The notes below the pieces were generated by a model that made no database searches, was not told the origin of the DNA, and worked only from the letters and a program-made list of their open reading frames with translations. Below, in pieces: positions 16,037 through 27,600 of a stretch of 64,000 nt of DNA. The position numbers and the translations under genes were made by a program. Location of the stretch: the NCBI GenBank assembly GCA_900708905.1, contig CAADRB010000002.1:1404145-1468144 (forward strand), given 5' to 3'. Source of the stretch: Hymenolepis diminuta. Lineage: Eukaryota; Platyhelminthes; Cestoda; Cyclophyllidea; Hymenolepididae. Position 1 is the first letter of the stretch. Each line of letters starts with the position of its first letter.

Positions 16037-16885
16037 GGGGGGGAGGCGTATAACAGGCGTATAAAAAGGGGCCTTGTACTATTATTAGGGTAGCATAAAC
16101 AAATGGAGTGGTTCCGGGCACCACTGATCTGAGTACCTAATTAGCTTGAGGACACGGTGGTCCTCTAAGTGGAGAGGTTGTAGCAGAGTTAGACACTTCA
16201 AGCGTCACTGTGAGGTCTCAGAGATTAGATAAAAATTTTGGAAACGCATAGAGATTCATGATGAAGGATAAAAAGCTGACAGAAAGAGATAAGAGGCTTA
16301 GAAAGCAAAATCTAAAATCAAATCTTTGCCAGTGAATTGTATTTACGGAAGTGCTTCAAATGGTTTGAGTAATTCATAATAACCGTTGCTCTTTCGTGTA
16401 TTCATATTGAAACGAAAATGAGGATTGTCCTTTCGAATGAGAGTAATGATTTGGTTTTCCGTGTTATCTTCCATTTGAAGCTCTATGGTTATCTTGAGTA
16501 TATGGAGCCCTAATCTTTACCACAATGTGGGAATCCTTGAGTACCAAAATGTTAGGTTACATGGATGACTTTTTTCGACTTAGGTCAGATGAGTAATTAG
16601 CTCGGGAAGATCACTGATAATTACAAGTTGGGGTTTAACACACAATCCAGACAAAACACGTTTTGAATAAATCTTAATATTGGATGGATAAACGGAATGT
16701 AATTGTCAACATAGGGGGAAGTCAATCAGGCAGATAATACCGCAGAAATCGCTAGTAAATCTCAATGAATGGTGTGGCATAAAATATTAATCCTCTGCAT
16801 TCCCAAAACTTCAAATGGGAGTTTCCATATTTGTAAATTTCCAGTTATGGGAAATGAAGAAGTAAAATCAGTTGGTGTATGACAG

Positions 16886-16891
16886 TTTATT
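16886..16891 (-). other. Polyadenylation signal AATAAA of the LCA5-like gene
   Basis: On the minus strand a CAATAAAC block lies about 50 nt after the TGA of the lebercilin-like gene. Confidence 0.65.
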
Positions 16892-16942
16892 GCAGTTTCT
16901 CGGTTAAAAAATATCAGTTAACCCACAAATGAGCAGAATATA

Positions 16943-19900
16943 TCAAGATAAAATGAGAGTCTGTTCTAGCTCTCCTATAATGTCATTTTCACAAGTTTCG
17001 AGGTCTTCTGAGGAGTTCCTTATAGATCCAAGTTCGCCAGTTTTCTTGAAATTCAATAGGGCCCTTATGGTAGTTACTGTTTCCAGCGTGGACTAAAGAG
17101 AAAATTAAAGTATACTATGCGTGCCTTCCAGCAAATTACAAGAGAGCTAATTGCAAAGCAATTTTAGGAGTAGATACTGCAGTGTAGCAGAGTAACGATT
17201 TACCTCTTCTGACTCCTTTTTCCCGAAGGTATTCCACAGTAATTTATCCTTTTGACTAGTTTCTACTTTCTCTGTTGTTCCTGCTGACTTCAATGTAGAC
17301 GACAGCCTCTCGCCCTCTTGCAAGACCTTTTCCAAGTTTGTAGGACTGTCTCCATTATTTGGTCGTGGTCCATGATGTAGTATCATTCGCTCCATCCGAG
17401 CTTGGAGCTCAGTAACTTCTGCAAGTGTTATATCTATGGTGCTTTCATCATTGATCCTGCTTTAGTTAGAAATATAGATTGAATAATCCTATATTTATGT
17501 ATCATGACAACAAACCAAAGGACAATTTTTGCAGCTCACATCGGTATTTTGGTGGTGGAAACCGACTCTGTATAATGTAAATAATAGAAAGATCATTTAA
17601 TTTTTGATTAGAACAAGTAGAAATATGGATTAACTTAACATCAACCAAGACAGAATTAATATGGAAAGTAAGCCTACCAATAGCCTTGTTCTCACGCTGT
17701 TATATAGTAGGAAGTAGTTTATTTATAAATAAGGAATGTACTTTTTCGATAACCTATTTATCAAAGACCATACTGAGTTCTACGTGGATTTCCAACATCT
17801 TGGAAAGAAATAGAATAATTAGATGATTAATCATATTCAAGCAGAGTTTTAGTCATTTCTCTAATAATTAACTGACGATAAAAGTGGGTGATTAGCTTTT
17901 TTGCAAATGTATTTCTTAATTAAGAATGCGAATATAACTTTGGTGTGGGTAGTGATTCGTGCTGTGTCAAATGTATCGTTGTTAGGCTTATCTATCCGCT
18001 CTTTTGAGAATATGGACAACTCAATGCTCCTGATTTCAAGTAAAGTTAGACTTTCAAAGTAAATTATCTATTTATTATTGGCCCTCTCTTCTGTTTCGTA
18101 ACTTAACGAACTCACTCGGTATTCTCCTTATTCAGATGCCTTTATTTGTGGAAGTTGCTTTGAATTGCCATAAATAACAACAATAACATTGTAAGTAGTA
18201 TCAAAAGATTTCATACATACAATTGCGACAGCATGCTTTTATTAGAATTAGTTCAGAAATATGCGATCAGTTCTCCTTTAATAGCTTAAATCACTGGCAA
18301 AGATTAATCAAGTCTGCAGTCCAAGAAATTTCAGCGGATCCTTTTTCCTCCTACAATTTAGGACGACATTTAACGGTCTGTCGCCAGTTAAGAAACGAGA
18401 TCTAGGCCCAAATGACCTCTAATATGTAAATTATTCAAGGGTATGAGCTGGAAAGCTTTTGTCTTGTATACAATAAAATTGTACTTGAAATTTTCTGGTG
18501 TACATTCTATCCCTTCATAAGTTAAACAGATAACTAACTAAAGATACACTTATTCTCTCTTGTTTTGTACGATTAATCAAGAGTTAAAATAACCTGAAAA
18601 TTTAAGAGCTTCATATTAAAACAAACCCATGGGAATGCTAATGATAAAAATACAACACAAGTAAGATGTCGATGCATCGCTTTAACATAATTTTAATTAG
18701 GTACGAATGGAATACCTATCATAAAAGCCATTAAGCTTCAAAATAACTTACATCAATATTTTCTTCCAAATCTACAGTTGCTTTTCCATCAGTGATAGTA
18801 CTGACTTCGTTGGCAAACTCAGTTCGTTTTATTAGCATATCTTCAAAGTTTTCTCCAGCATTTTTGTCAACTAGATCGGTTGGACTCGAATTCTAAACAA
18901 ATTAAATTGCAGACGTCTCAAAATTTTCACCATTTTTAATACCTGTTATTTACCTTACTTTATCAACTGATGACTGATGATGACTTTGCTGATCATTCTT
19001 TTCGTCCATTGATTTGAAAGATTCTCTATGCTCAACTTTCTCAAAAGTTCCTAGGACGTCGCCGGCATTAGGAGGGGCGAAACTATTATCGTTCCTTTTT
19101 GTTATCATGTTAGAGATTGTGCAATTTGTAGCTTGTGGCTTGCGTGGATTTCTTTTTGGAATCTTATTGGCTCTTGATGTGAGTGTGGGTGGTGGTTGGC
19201 TGCGGCTTGCTTGACGGTAACTGGTTGAAATGGAATTGAGGACCTATTGATGATGTAAATATAAATAAACGCAAGTTGGTTAAGTCGACTTCTATGTAAA
19301 CTAATAAGCATCAAATTGACCTCGTAATTACCTCATCGATATAGCAATTTGGTGCTTGTTGAAAATCCAGCTCTGCATTCTTCATAAGTGCTGTCTTCGG
19401 TATCCGCTGGGTGTAGATATTCTGTAATTCAAGCAATTTAGTTTTCTCCTATAGTATAAAACCATTGCTTCATCATCAAGTTCTTGCTATACTTAACTAT
19501 ACTATAATAAAATAATACCAAATATCACAAAAAATACGGAAAATTTCCTTTCTCTTATATTCTTCTTTTACACCATATTTTATAATCCGTCTATTTACGT
19601 ACTTAACATTAATGTTATTTGTAAGAGTTATTTCTATTTCACTCTTACTGAAAATTATTTCATATTCAGCATTTCATTAATGAAATTATTAAGTTATAGT
19701 GTAAGTTATTTGCATTGTGAGGTTAGTTTGAGCTTACCTGTAGATTTCTTTCAGTGTTTTCGAGTTTGGTTTGGAGGTCGCCACAATTTTTGCGCAACTT
19801 TCGGATTTGTTCATTGGCTAAGTTTTGTTCAGCTCTGAGCTTCTGCTCCATCGTATCCACTTTTCTCTGCAAATCCTGTAAGGAAAATCATAGAAAATAT

Positions 19901-22900
19901 CCCATTTTATGAATATCTTAGAGCGAAACTCATATTGATCATCCTCACAGCTATTAGCTCACGTAGTTTCTAAAAAATTTTAGATTCAAGCTGAACTGAT
20001 AAATCGTTGTGCCCAAGGATTAAGATGTTGCGATAAACGATTCGAGCTCCTATCGGATAACCCGGATGTCGACAGCGTTAAGCTGATAACAGAAAGCCTG
20101 GGATGGCTAAAATCCAATCACAGAGCCGACTAACTACTTGCCCTTATGTGTACCCAAAGTTAACATACAGCTCAAACAGATAAGGAGAGTATTTGGCTTA
20201 TATTCTCAGCCCTATATTTAAGACAGGTTAATAAAAGGCAAAAAGGGAAAGATGTATTAATTTGAAGATCAACTGCATTTCAAAGAGAGGAAACTGGACT
20301 CAGGTGTTCAGTTTGCATGGCTATTAAGTTAAATGGCCTCAAAATGATTTGGGTCAGATGTTTTAGTAAGCGAGATATTCGTATCTATTGGTTCATATCG
20401 GAATGAAACGTTGGGAGAAGCGTTAAAAATTTTATTTGGCTATGCTCACTTTAACTTTTCGTCTCTCATCTTCCAGTTCGATTTTGAGAGCTTCATTCGC
20501 CCTAATTTGTTTTTTTGCTATCTTGCGAAAATTCTCAGAATCATCGGGAGCATCCCTAACTTCTCGCCTTTCACGAAGGCGAGTTTCTGCATTGCCAGCT
20601 CGCTTTTCCGCTGCTGCAGTCGCTTCACGTTGGCGATTTAAGTGAAATTGAAGAGCACGAATCTCGCCGTTCAATCGATTGATGAGTTCGGGCATTTCTA
20701 GTTCCTTACTGACTGTCTAAAATAGAGGAAGCACGAGTGATATGTCGAATTAAACATCAAATAACAGCCATTTTGCAACTATCCGCACCATCATTTTGTA
20801 CTTTTTACTATAATATTTATTGCAAAAGGGTTAGCATCTAATCAGACGATTCCGTCGAATTTAATGTGCTCCTAAACTATAAAGTTATCTTTGTCTGTGA
20901 AGGTAAGCGAATCAGAGTAATAAGCCAAAAATAATAATCCCCAAGCACGAGAATGTTCATTTCAACACTTGCCTTGGCCAGAGGGAGGGTCTTCTGGAAA
21001 TGTTCGCTCTCTGTTACCCTTCTCTTGATTATTTTAATCACTGCATTTGGCAACTAAGTTCATTGTGTGCACCAAATGTGTATGAAACGTGGACCTCTGA
21101 CATGATAGACGGCCATCAGAGTACAAATTACTGAATTTAATCGTTTTTACTATGACTAATTAGTCAGAAGCTCTCAACTCCAGTTGGAGAAATGAAAATA
21201 AAAAATATAAACACAACAATGAGTAATTACATCTGAGAGACGTAAATATTCACACTGCTATTTAAGTAACTTAAGGTTTCGTAAAATGCATTTAATTGGT
21301 TATTTATAATAATGCATTTGTAATGCTCTTAAAAACATATTGCAATCATTCCTATTTAATCAATAAGTTAATCTTTTTCCATTGCAAATGCCGCGTCCAC
21401 TTCATTGCAGACTTAAATAATTTATTGTTTGATAATTCTGATGAAAATTTACTTCAATATCTCTGAAATTAGAGATCGACTTAGACGAAGCCTTATAGAT
21501 TGACACTTGTGGAACTTTGGTTCCTAAGTCTGCTCAGTCTTTATTGCGCACGTACTGACTCATTGACCTACCCCATTTTTCAGCTCCCTATCATGACCGC
21601 GAAATCAGCCTCTCTAAGAGTACTTTATTTAGTCTTTCCTCAATCACATGCTCAATTTAGACCTAAAACCCTGATCTCCTTCCTAAAACTCTTCCTTCTT
21701 TTCTACTGTGATCATCCAATATCTCACTAGTCTACCTCAGTTTCATTCGGGAAAGGTTATTGTCTCGTGCTAGCCTTTAAGATTATTAGATTTTAAAGGG
21801 AATATCACAATCAGGTTAAAAAGTAGCTTTACTGGAATTAGCATTACTGTGCATTCCTTTATTCGATTTTAACAAATACAAACCGCTTCATCTCTTATGT
21901 CATTTATTAGACAAAATAAAACAAGATAAGGTTCCACTATTCCTAATTAGAGTTATGCATTAAGGACGTAATTAAGCTTTGCAATTAGTGTTCATGTGAA
22001 AAGACATTAATCGCGTCCTACTTTCATTTTTAAAGATATCCTGAATTACCACAGTTTCATTACCCCAAATTGAGTCAAAGAATGCCGAAATTCTCACCTT
22101 CGTGAGTCTGGCATTTTGCACTTTGCACTGTCTTTCCACAGTCTTTAACTCTCCTTGGCATTGTTTGAGCTGGCACTTCAAATAGTGGTTCTCACTTTTC
22201 AGTGAAGCGATAAGATTCTGATTGGCTTCCCAAGTATCACCTAATCCTAACTCTGACGACAGAGCAAGTTGAATCTTTCTTTGGCGCTCTAGTGCCTGGG
22301 TCTGATTTTTATGGAATCCAGTGACACAACCGTGCGATTTAGGATACCAGTTGTGATTTCGATGTTGAATCTTTTTGTGTGGTTGAAATGGTTCTTTTAG
22401 AGCAGGAAGCCGATATAAGGTACAATGAGAACCTGGAGAACCTAAAAGGTCATTGCAGGGATAGATCAAAGCACCATAAAAGAGTGGGTGAACAGAATGA
22501 ATACGCAATTCAACTGACGCTATTTTGAAGACAGCCATTAAGAAGTCGATCAAGAGGCCCCAAATTTGGGAAGTAAAATGACTTCAAGATATTGAATATA
22601 TGTAAGAAATCTATCTCCTCAGAACATTTAACCAAAATTGGGTGTCTTCTAGAACACTTTTGAACCGCACTACCTATGCAAGTGATTTGAATTGTTCGAC
22701 CAATATGGGACTTATCCATATAAACTTATTCAGTATTATATTAGTTGTGACATACATCCGATCTCTAAAGGTATTAATACCATTAAAGACCGCATTTAAT
22801 TTAGAATGACTTTATTAATCGAGTAAAATAATTTGATATTCATATCTTCAAAATTTTAGAAACATGCACCTTAGGTTATCAAACGGTCAATCTGACTATA

Positions 22901-23325
22901 TCTAAATCAAGAATTCTCACTTTCTCCGCAAATATTAACAAATGCACACGTGAAATTTGAGGCTACGAGCGGCATAATTTAGAAGATTTTTGCTATGTGC
23001 ATATCTTGCAATTATCTTGGTGATGGTCTTAAAATAAATAAACTTAGACTTAAAAAATGTTATATGGCAGATCTATATATATTCGGAAAATAGGCATTAA
23101 ACTATTATGATTTACTTCGAAGATTCCGTAAAAATTTGCAGTTCTCAAAAATCAAGAAAAGAATTTTTCCCAAGTAACTCCAACCCAGAAAGATTGAAAT
23201 TAATTACGATTAGCATGATTACGTTCTAGTCGGCATTAATGATAAACTTTAACGTTTTTAAACTTACGACGGCTCGCATCCGATTCAAATGAATCATGGA
23301 CATGCACCTCTCCTTCGTTGGCCAT
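16943..23325 (-). CDS. LCA5: Lebercilin-like (LCA5 family) ciliary coiled-coil protein
   Basis: Lebercilin family proteins sit at the ciliary base and axoneme and link to intraflagellar transport. Minus-strand exons 23325-23268, 22519-22098, 20716-20450, 19875-19738, 19421-19332, 19243-18959, 18892-18752, 17565-17540, 17456-17204 and 17092-16943 (TGA) close in phase to 609 residues (human LCA5 about 697). The lebercilin domain lies at about 110-325: heptad-rich ENHYLKCQLKQCQGELKTVE, then KELEMPELINRLNGEIRALQ (family ESELPQLL), a long charged coiled coil, EQKLRAEQNLANEQIRKLRK and NIYTQRIPK, which matches the family NIY-R-K motif. The C-terminal half is polar and poorly conserved. The start ATG directly follows an acceptor AG. 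A 26-nt microexon is inferred from phase only. LCA5 and LCA5L cannot be told apart here. Confidence 0.85.
17540..17565 (-). other. Predicted 26-nt microexon of the LCA5-like gene
   Basis: Between exons 18892-18752 (ends in phase 0) and 17456-17204 (needs two bases before its first G), a 26-nt segment with acceptor ACAGAG before TCGGTTTCC and donor GTGAGC after CCGAT restores phase. It would add SVSTTKIPM. Predicted from phase and splice signals alone. Confidence 0.5.
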
Positions 23326-23330
23326 CTATT
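23323..23330 (-). promoter_or_regulatory. Splice acceptor directly before the LCA5-like ATG (possible trans-splice site)
   Basis: On the minus strand the sequence reads CCAAATAG then ATGGCCAACG. The acceptor AG abuts the start codon with zero spacing. The TAG of the acceptor would be an in-frame stop if unspliced, so translation cannot begin further 5' without splicing. Compatible with spliced-leader addition or a 5' UTR intron. Confidence 0.5.
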
Positions 23331-24368
23331 TGGAACTACAAAGCTGTTAATTTAATGGAGTTTATAGTTTAGACATTTTGATTAAACGATTTACTTGATA
23401 ATATGCGATGAATTTTTATAACGTCAACAAAATAATTCTAACAAGAGCAGCGTTGAAAGAACCTGACTTTATTTACGAAAAAATGTAATATAACAGCATC
23501 TTCAAAACTATTTCAAACGTTTTAAATACTGCCTTTCTTAATATCTTATTCAGAATAGAATATATCCCAAAAACACGAAATTATGTAATATCGCGCACGT
23601 ATTAAGTAGGCGGATTGCTAATTTAGAACGTCAAATCAATGATCTCCGCAGATATATATATATATCTCTCAGTAATTAAATTTCTGGAGATTAGATACTA
23701 ATTGACAAATTAGTTAAGGGCTTTTAAATAACAAAAGACCCTAGTAATAATAAATTGAGTCGCGTTTCCCCCAGATTGAAATTAGCGAATACTGACACTA
23801 ACTGGTATCTATCAAATTACGACATTTTCTGGACCAAACCAATAAACACGTGATTAAGCATTTTATAAATAGTGACTTTATCTTCTTAGCATATTATAAA
23901 TTCTAGAAGCCATACACCACATATAGTCTTGTCTATTTTGAATGTGACATTTAAGCATTCCTCTAGAGTTCTGTCAACGGTACATATTTTAGAATCTGTC
24001 CATCTATGCAATAATTATTTATTTTTAATTTTCACAATACTAAAATATGTCAACCATAGAAAATAACTCTCAAGCAGTTGAAACTCCAAAATGAATCCTC
24101 GAAACGAACATTTAGCGAATGTGTAAATAATTAATAGGATGGCGTTTGTGGAACCATCTAGTTGACTGACATTTAAAATATATTTAAGCATTTCCTGGAT
24201 CCCATTTGCTGTGCTTGTATTCGATGTCCCCTTAACATAGTTTTGTAATTTTATTTAACTCAACTTCAGATGGTATCCAAAATAAGGTTGCTGAACAATC
24301 TACCGCCAATTTAAGATAGCCATTCTTTGCAACAACTACTTTTATAACAATGTACTAATCTGCAATCT
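23326..24368. other. Intergenic region between mucolipin and the LCA5-like gene (same strand)
   Basis: AT-rich with no exon-like reading. A TA microsatellite lies just inside the LCA5-like gene at 23651-23666 by coordinate, upstream in gene direction. The mucolipin polyadenylation signal is taken at 24369-24374. Confidence 0.55.
23651..23666. repeat. TA microsatellite
   Basis: A run of alternating A and T (GATATATATATATATCTC), about 15 nt. It lies upstream of the LCA5-like start codon. Confidence 0.85.
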
Positions 24369-24374
24369 TTTATT
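24369..24374 (-). other. Possible polyadenylation signal of mucolipin
   Basis: Reverse strand AATAAA within CGAAAATAAAAG, about 270 nt after the mucolipin stop. No nearer canonical signal was seen. Confidence 0.4.
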
Positions 24375-24643
24375 TTCGACTCAATTTTTCATCATCTCCA
24401 CCTTTATATTTTGTTTAATCAATGCCAATGACTCTGATTGTTAACCTACTGCCACAATATCCATGTCCCTTAATAAAATAATTAAAAAGATATAGTGTGA
24501 GCCTATTTGCAAAGCATAATCATATATTTCAAAATGATGTAAAAACATAAATAACAGGCCATCAATCATTAAATATATCCAAATCTTCATTACCGTCTTC
24601 CTATCGTCATGTGCATTAAAAACACAGCTCTGAGCAAATTTAC

Positions 24644-27600
24644 TCAACTCACCGGTCGACTACCGGCTTCAGTGTTGGCCTTCTAAAATAGCAGAAAGGA
24701 TAAATTTGAACCTTAAAAAGCAGTTCAACCTTTAACGATTTAAATATCTACATATTCGAGTGATTACATGAATATTCTTAGAGGTTGTCATAGATTTGAT
24801 TAGAATCAGGATGGGGGTGGGTGGTCAACAAAATCAGAGGTCAAGGGCTCGATATTCATTCAGTAAACAGTTTGATCAGACTTAATGATGGACGCTAATC
24901 AACTAGAAGGATTGTAGAATGTGGAAATCTCATCCGTGACTCCGAAATACTGTGTTTTTCACCAACACGAACATTAAAATCACCTGCTTCAATGATAATG
25001 GGTAACTATAATGGTATTTACCTTTTTACCGAGTTATTCAAAATGATAGTCAAAGTTATCAACAAACGCGAAATTTCTTTCTCCTTCGGTGTGTGATTTT
25101 GGTTTTATATAAAAATTATTATTGCTGGAATAAATATTTTGAAATATCCACGCATGAGCTAACCTCCAAGATTTTGTAATGTTTAACGTTAACCAATACT
25201 TATTTGATATCTCAACGTGTATGTGAAGTGATTTCATTTGCAATAACAGCGAACAGCCAACTACAACAGGACATACTTGAGCATGCTCCTCAATCTCGTT
25301 TTCATCCCCGCAACAGATAAAGCTCGTCTCCGGTTGCACGGGTCTGCTCAAAGGGGCGCTTCTAGCCTCTGTTGAGCTTTCCATACACACGGAAGTTGCC
25401 GCAGCAGCTGAAGCTAGCTCTGCACTCGAGATGGAACAAGATGAGGAAAGCCGATGCCAAGATGCTCGCGTCCGTGGTTCTGAGTGCAAGTCGTCATGAT
25501 GACTCTGTTGTTGGGAGAGAAAACGCTTGAGAATTGTCATTCCCTCACGTTCTGGGCCAAAACCCTCCTATGAGGAGATAATAAAACATTAGGGAACCTC
25601 AGTATAGAAGACTTTAAGGAGGCACTTAGTGTCATCAGAACATTGATATGATAAAACAGCGTATTCTAACTAATATACATATATGCGACTGGTTCATTCT
25701 GTAGATGAAAATTAAGATAGTGCTCAAAGTCAATGTTCCTATTTCGTCCCCAATGGGAATGAGACACTTCCGCGTGTTCCTAGGCATTCATACCTCATCT
25801 TTGAACCTCAGCTACCACCAATATCATTATTATCATTAATCTCGCTACTTTCTCACGTTTTCTGGGACGTAAGGGTCTGAAGAATAAAGGCGTTACGAAA
25901 GGGATATTAATTATTAAAGGTCAGTTCACTAGAAATAACACACCTCTAATAAATTACTTAAGATAAGCTATGCAATCAACTAATTCAGTGAATGGTAGAA
26001 GTAGAAAGGAGATAGAGTTATGTTTAAATTTACGCCGATAATAAACCGTAAGATCAAGCAGAGCACCTATTCCAAAAGCCACAGTCAAATTCATGCAAAT
26101 AAAACTTGAGTTGAGCATCTTGGTATGGCTTTTCACTATAATATCCGATAGTAAAGTTCTTACAAACACTGATAATCTTCGGAGCCACACTCCCAAGGAG
26201 CATCATTGCACAAAGAATCCTTAGAGAAATCTTGTGGCTAGAAAACAGTGAAAAGGCTGTTTAGACTGAAAATTTATGGACGCGACAAATCAACTGGAAC
26301 GCAAATAGTTTCATCCCACTGAAAAAAATGTTTTAAAACCAGTCCAAATTCACAAGCTATAAAGGTGCAAAGATAACTCAATTCAACAAGCGTATTTGAA
26401 GGTTTGCAGAAAAGGTAACTTTATCTAGAAAGCAAAAAAATACAACGATTACAAAAACCCAATCAGATAATATGTGAATCTTGTTAAAGAGAAAGGAGAT
26501 TTGGCGGTCATCTAATAAAACATAATCCCAATCTTTGAAACATTAATACCCAGTGGAAAAATCGACACACTATCAAATCAGAAGTAGATGATGAAATGGA
26601 GACTTAAAATATGTCCAAAATTCCAAGACTCTTCCCTTACCCTATAATGTAAACCATAATCTACATATCGAATGGGTATATTGTTTGGGACATATACAGA
26701 AAACCAAGAACATACCTTGACTTCTTCATACGCTTCGAATATAATTGTCACAAATATATTCAGAACAGCGTAGATAAACAGCGTAATGAAGATGTAGAGG
26801 AATAATCGCGAAAATATGAAGATTCCAATTCCTTTACTTCGATCAATGATGGAGAAGGTGACGTACATATCATCTCCATTAATTAGACTAAATAGGCACT
26901 CTAGAGTTGAAATGAATGAGCGGAATTTCATGTTAAATGGACCCAAGATGACCCAAGCGGGAAAGACGAATGCAAAGTAGAGGACAAGTGCACAAGCCAG
27001 GAAACGAAAGAGACTGGGGACACAACGCTTGATTGTCCTTAGGAGAAGCTAAAACAGAAAAATAACATCACTACTTAAGATCACTTCAGTAGATAATTTA
27101 TACAATTTATATCTTACGTGGGTCTGGGATGAAAGTTCAATATATCGAAGAGCGCTTAGCCATACGAGTAGTGTTCCTAAGCCAAGCATATATGCTAGTC
27201 CAGCGTAGACATCTAGTATCTAAAACAAAAAGGACATGATTTGCGAAACGAGTTATACGCTTTCAAGAGATTTAGGGGGTCGATAACGTACATGTCTATT
27301 GTAGACAAGTTTAGAAGCGGAACCGCCAATGATTAGTAAATCAGCCTTCATAACACAGAATGTCCAAGGGCTCACAAATTCGAAGAAAAGGCCCGGTAAG
27401 CGGATTCCATAGTGTTCGGAGAAGCATTCTCTTGTCCTCTGAAATAATTATTATGGGAGGTGAAGATATTGCTTGCTGATTTTTAAATAATAAACTCAAA
27501 GTTAAAGCATTAAAGCGATTCATTGGAATGCAAAATTAATATAATGCATACCCATTTTAAATAAACAGACAATTACTACCAATCTATAATTCAGATATTA

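Larger units (their letters stand above)
14274..16885. other. Intergenic region between convergent PP2A and LCA5-like genes
   Basis: Includes the PP2A 3' UTR and flank. ORFs at 14428 and 14809 (plus) look accidental. A tRNA-like repeat copy is at 15726-15795, and a 15-base assembly gap in a G-run at 16022. The stretch around 15720-16210, with its own GC-richer composition, may be an inserted element, but no coding trace is seen. Confidence 0.6.

Noticed and set aside
19014..19214. Plus-strand ORF of 66 codons
   Set aside because: It is the complement of an LCA5-like exon on the minus strand (18959-19243).
22519..22719. ORF extension upstream of the LCA5-like exon 2
   Set aside because: The acceptor at 22520 joins in phase with exon 1 (23325-23268), so the extra N-terminal residues are translated intron.
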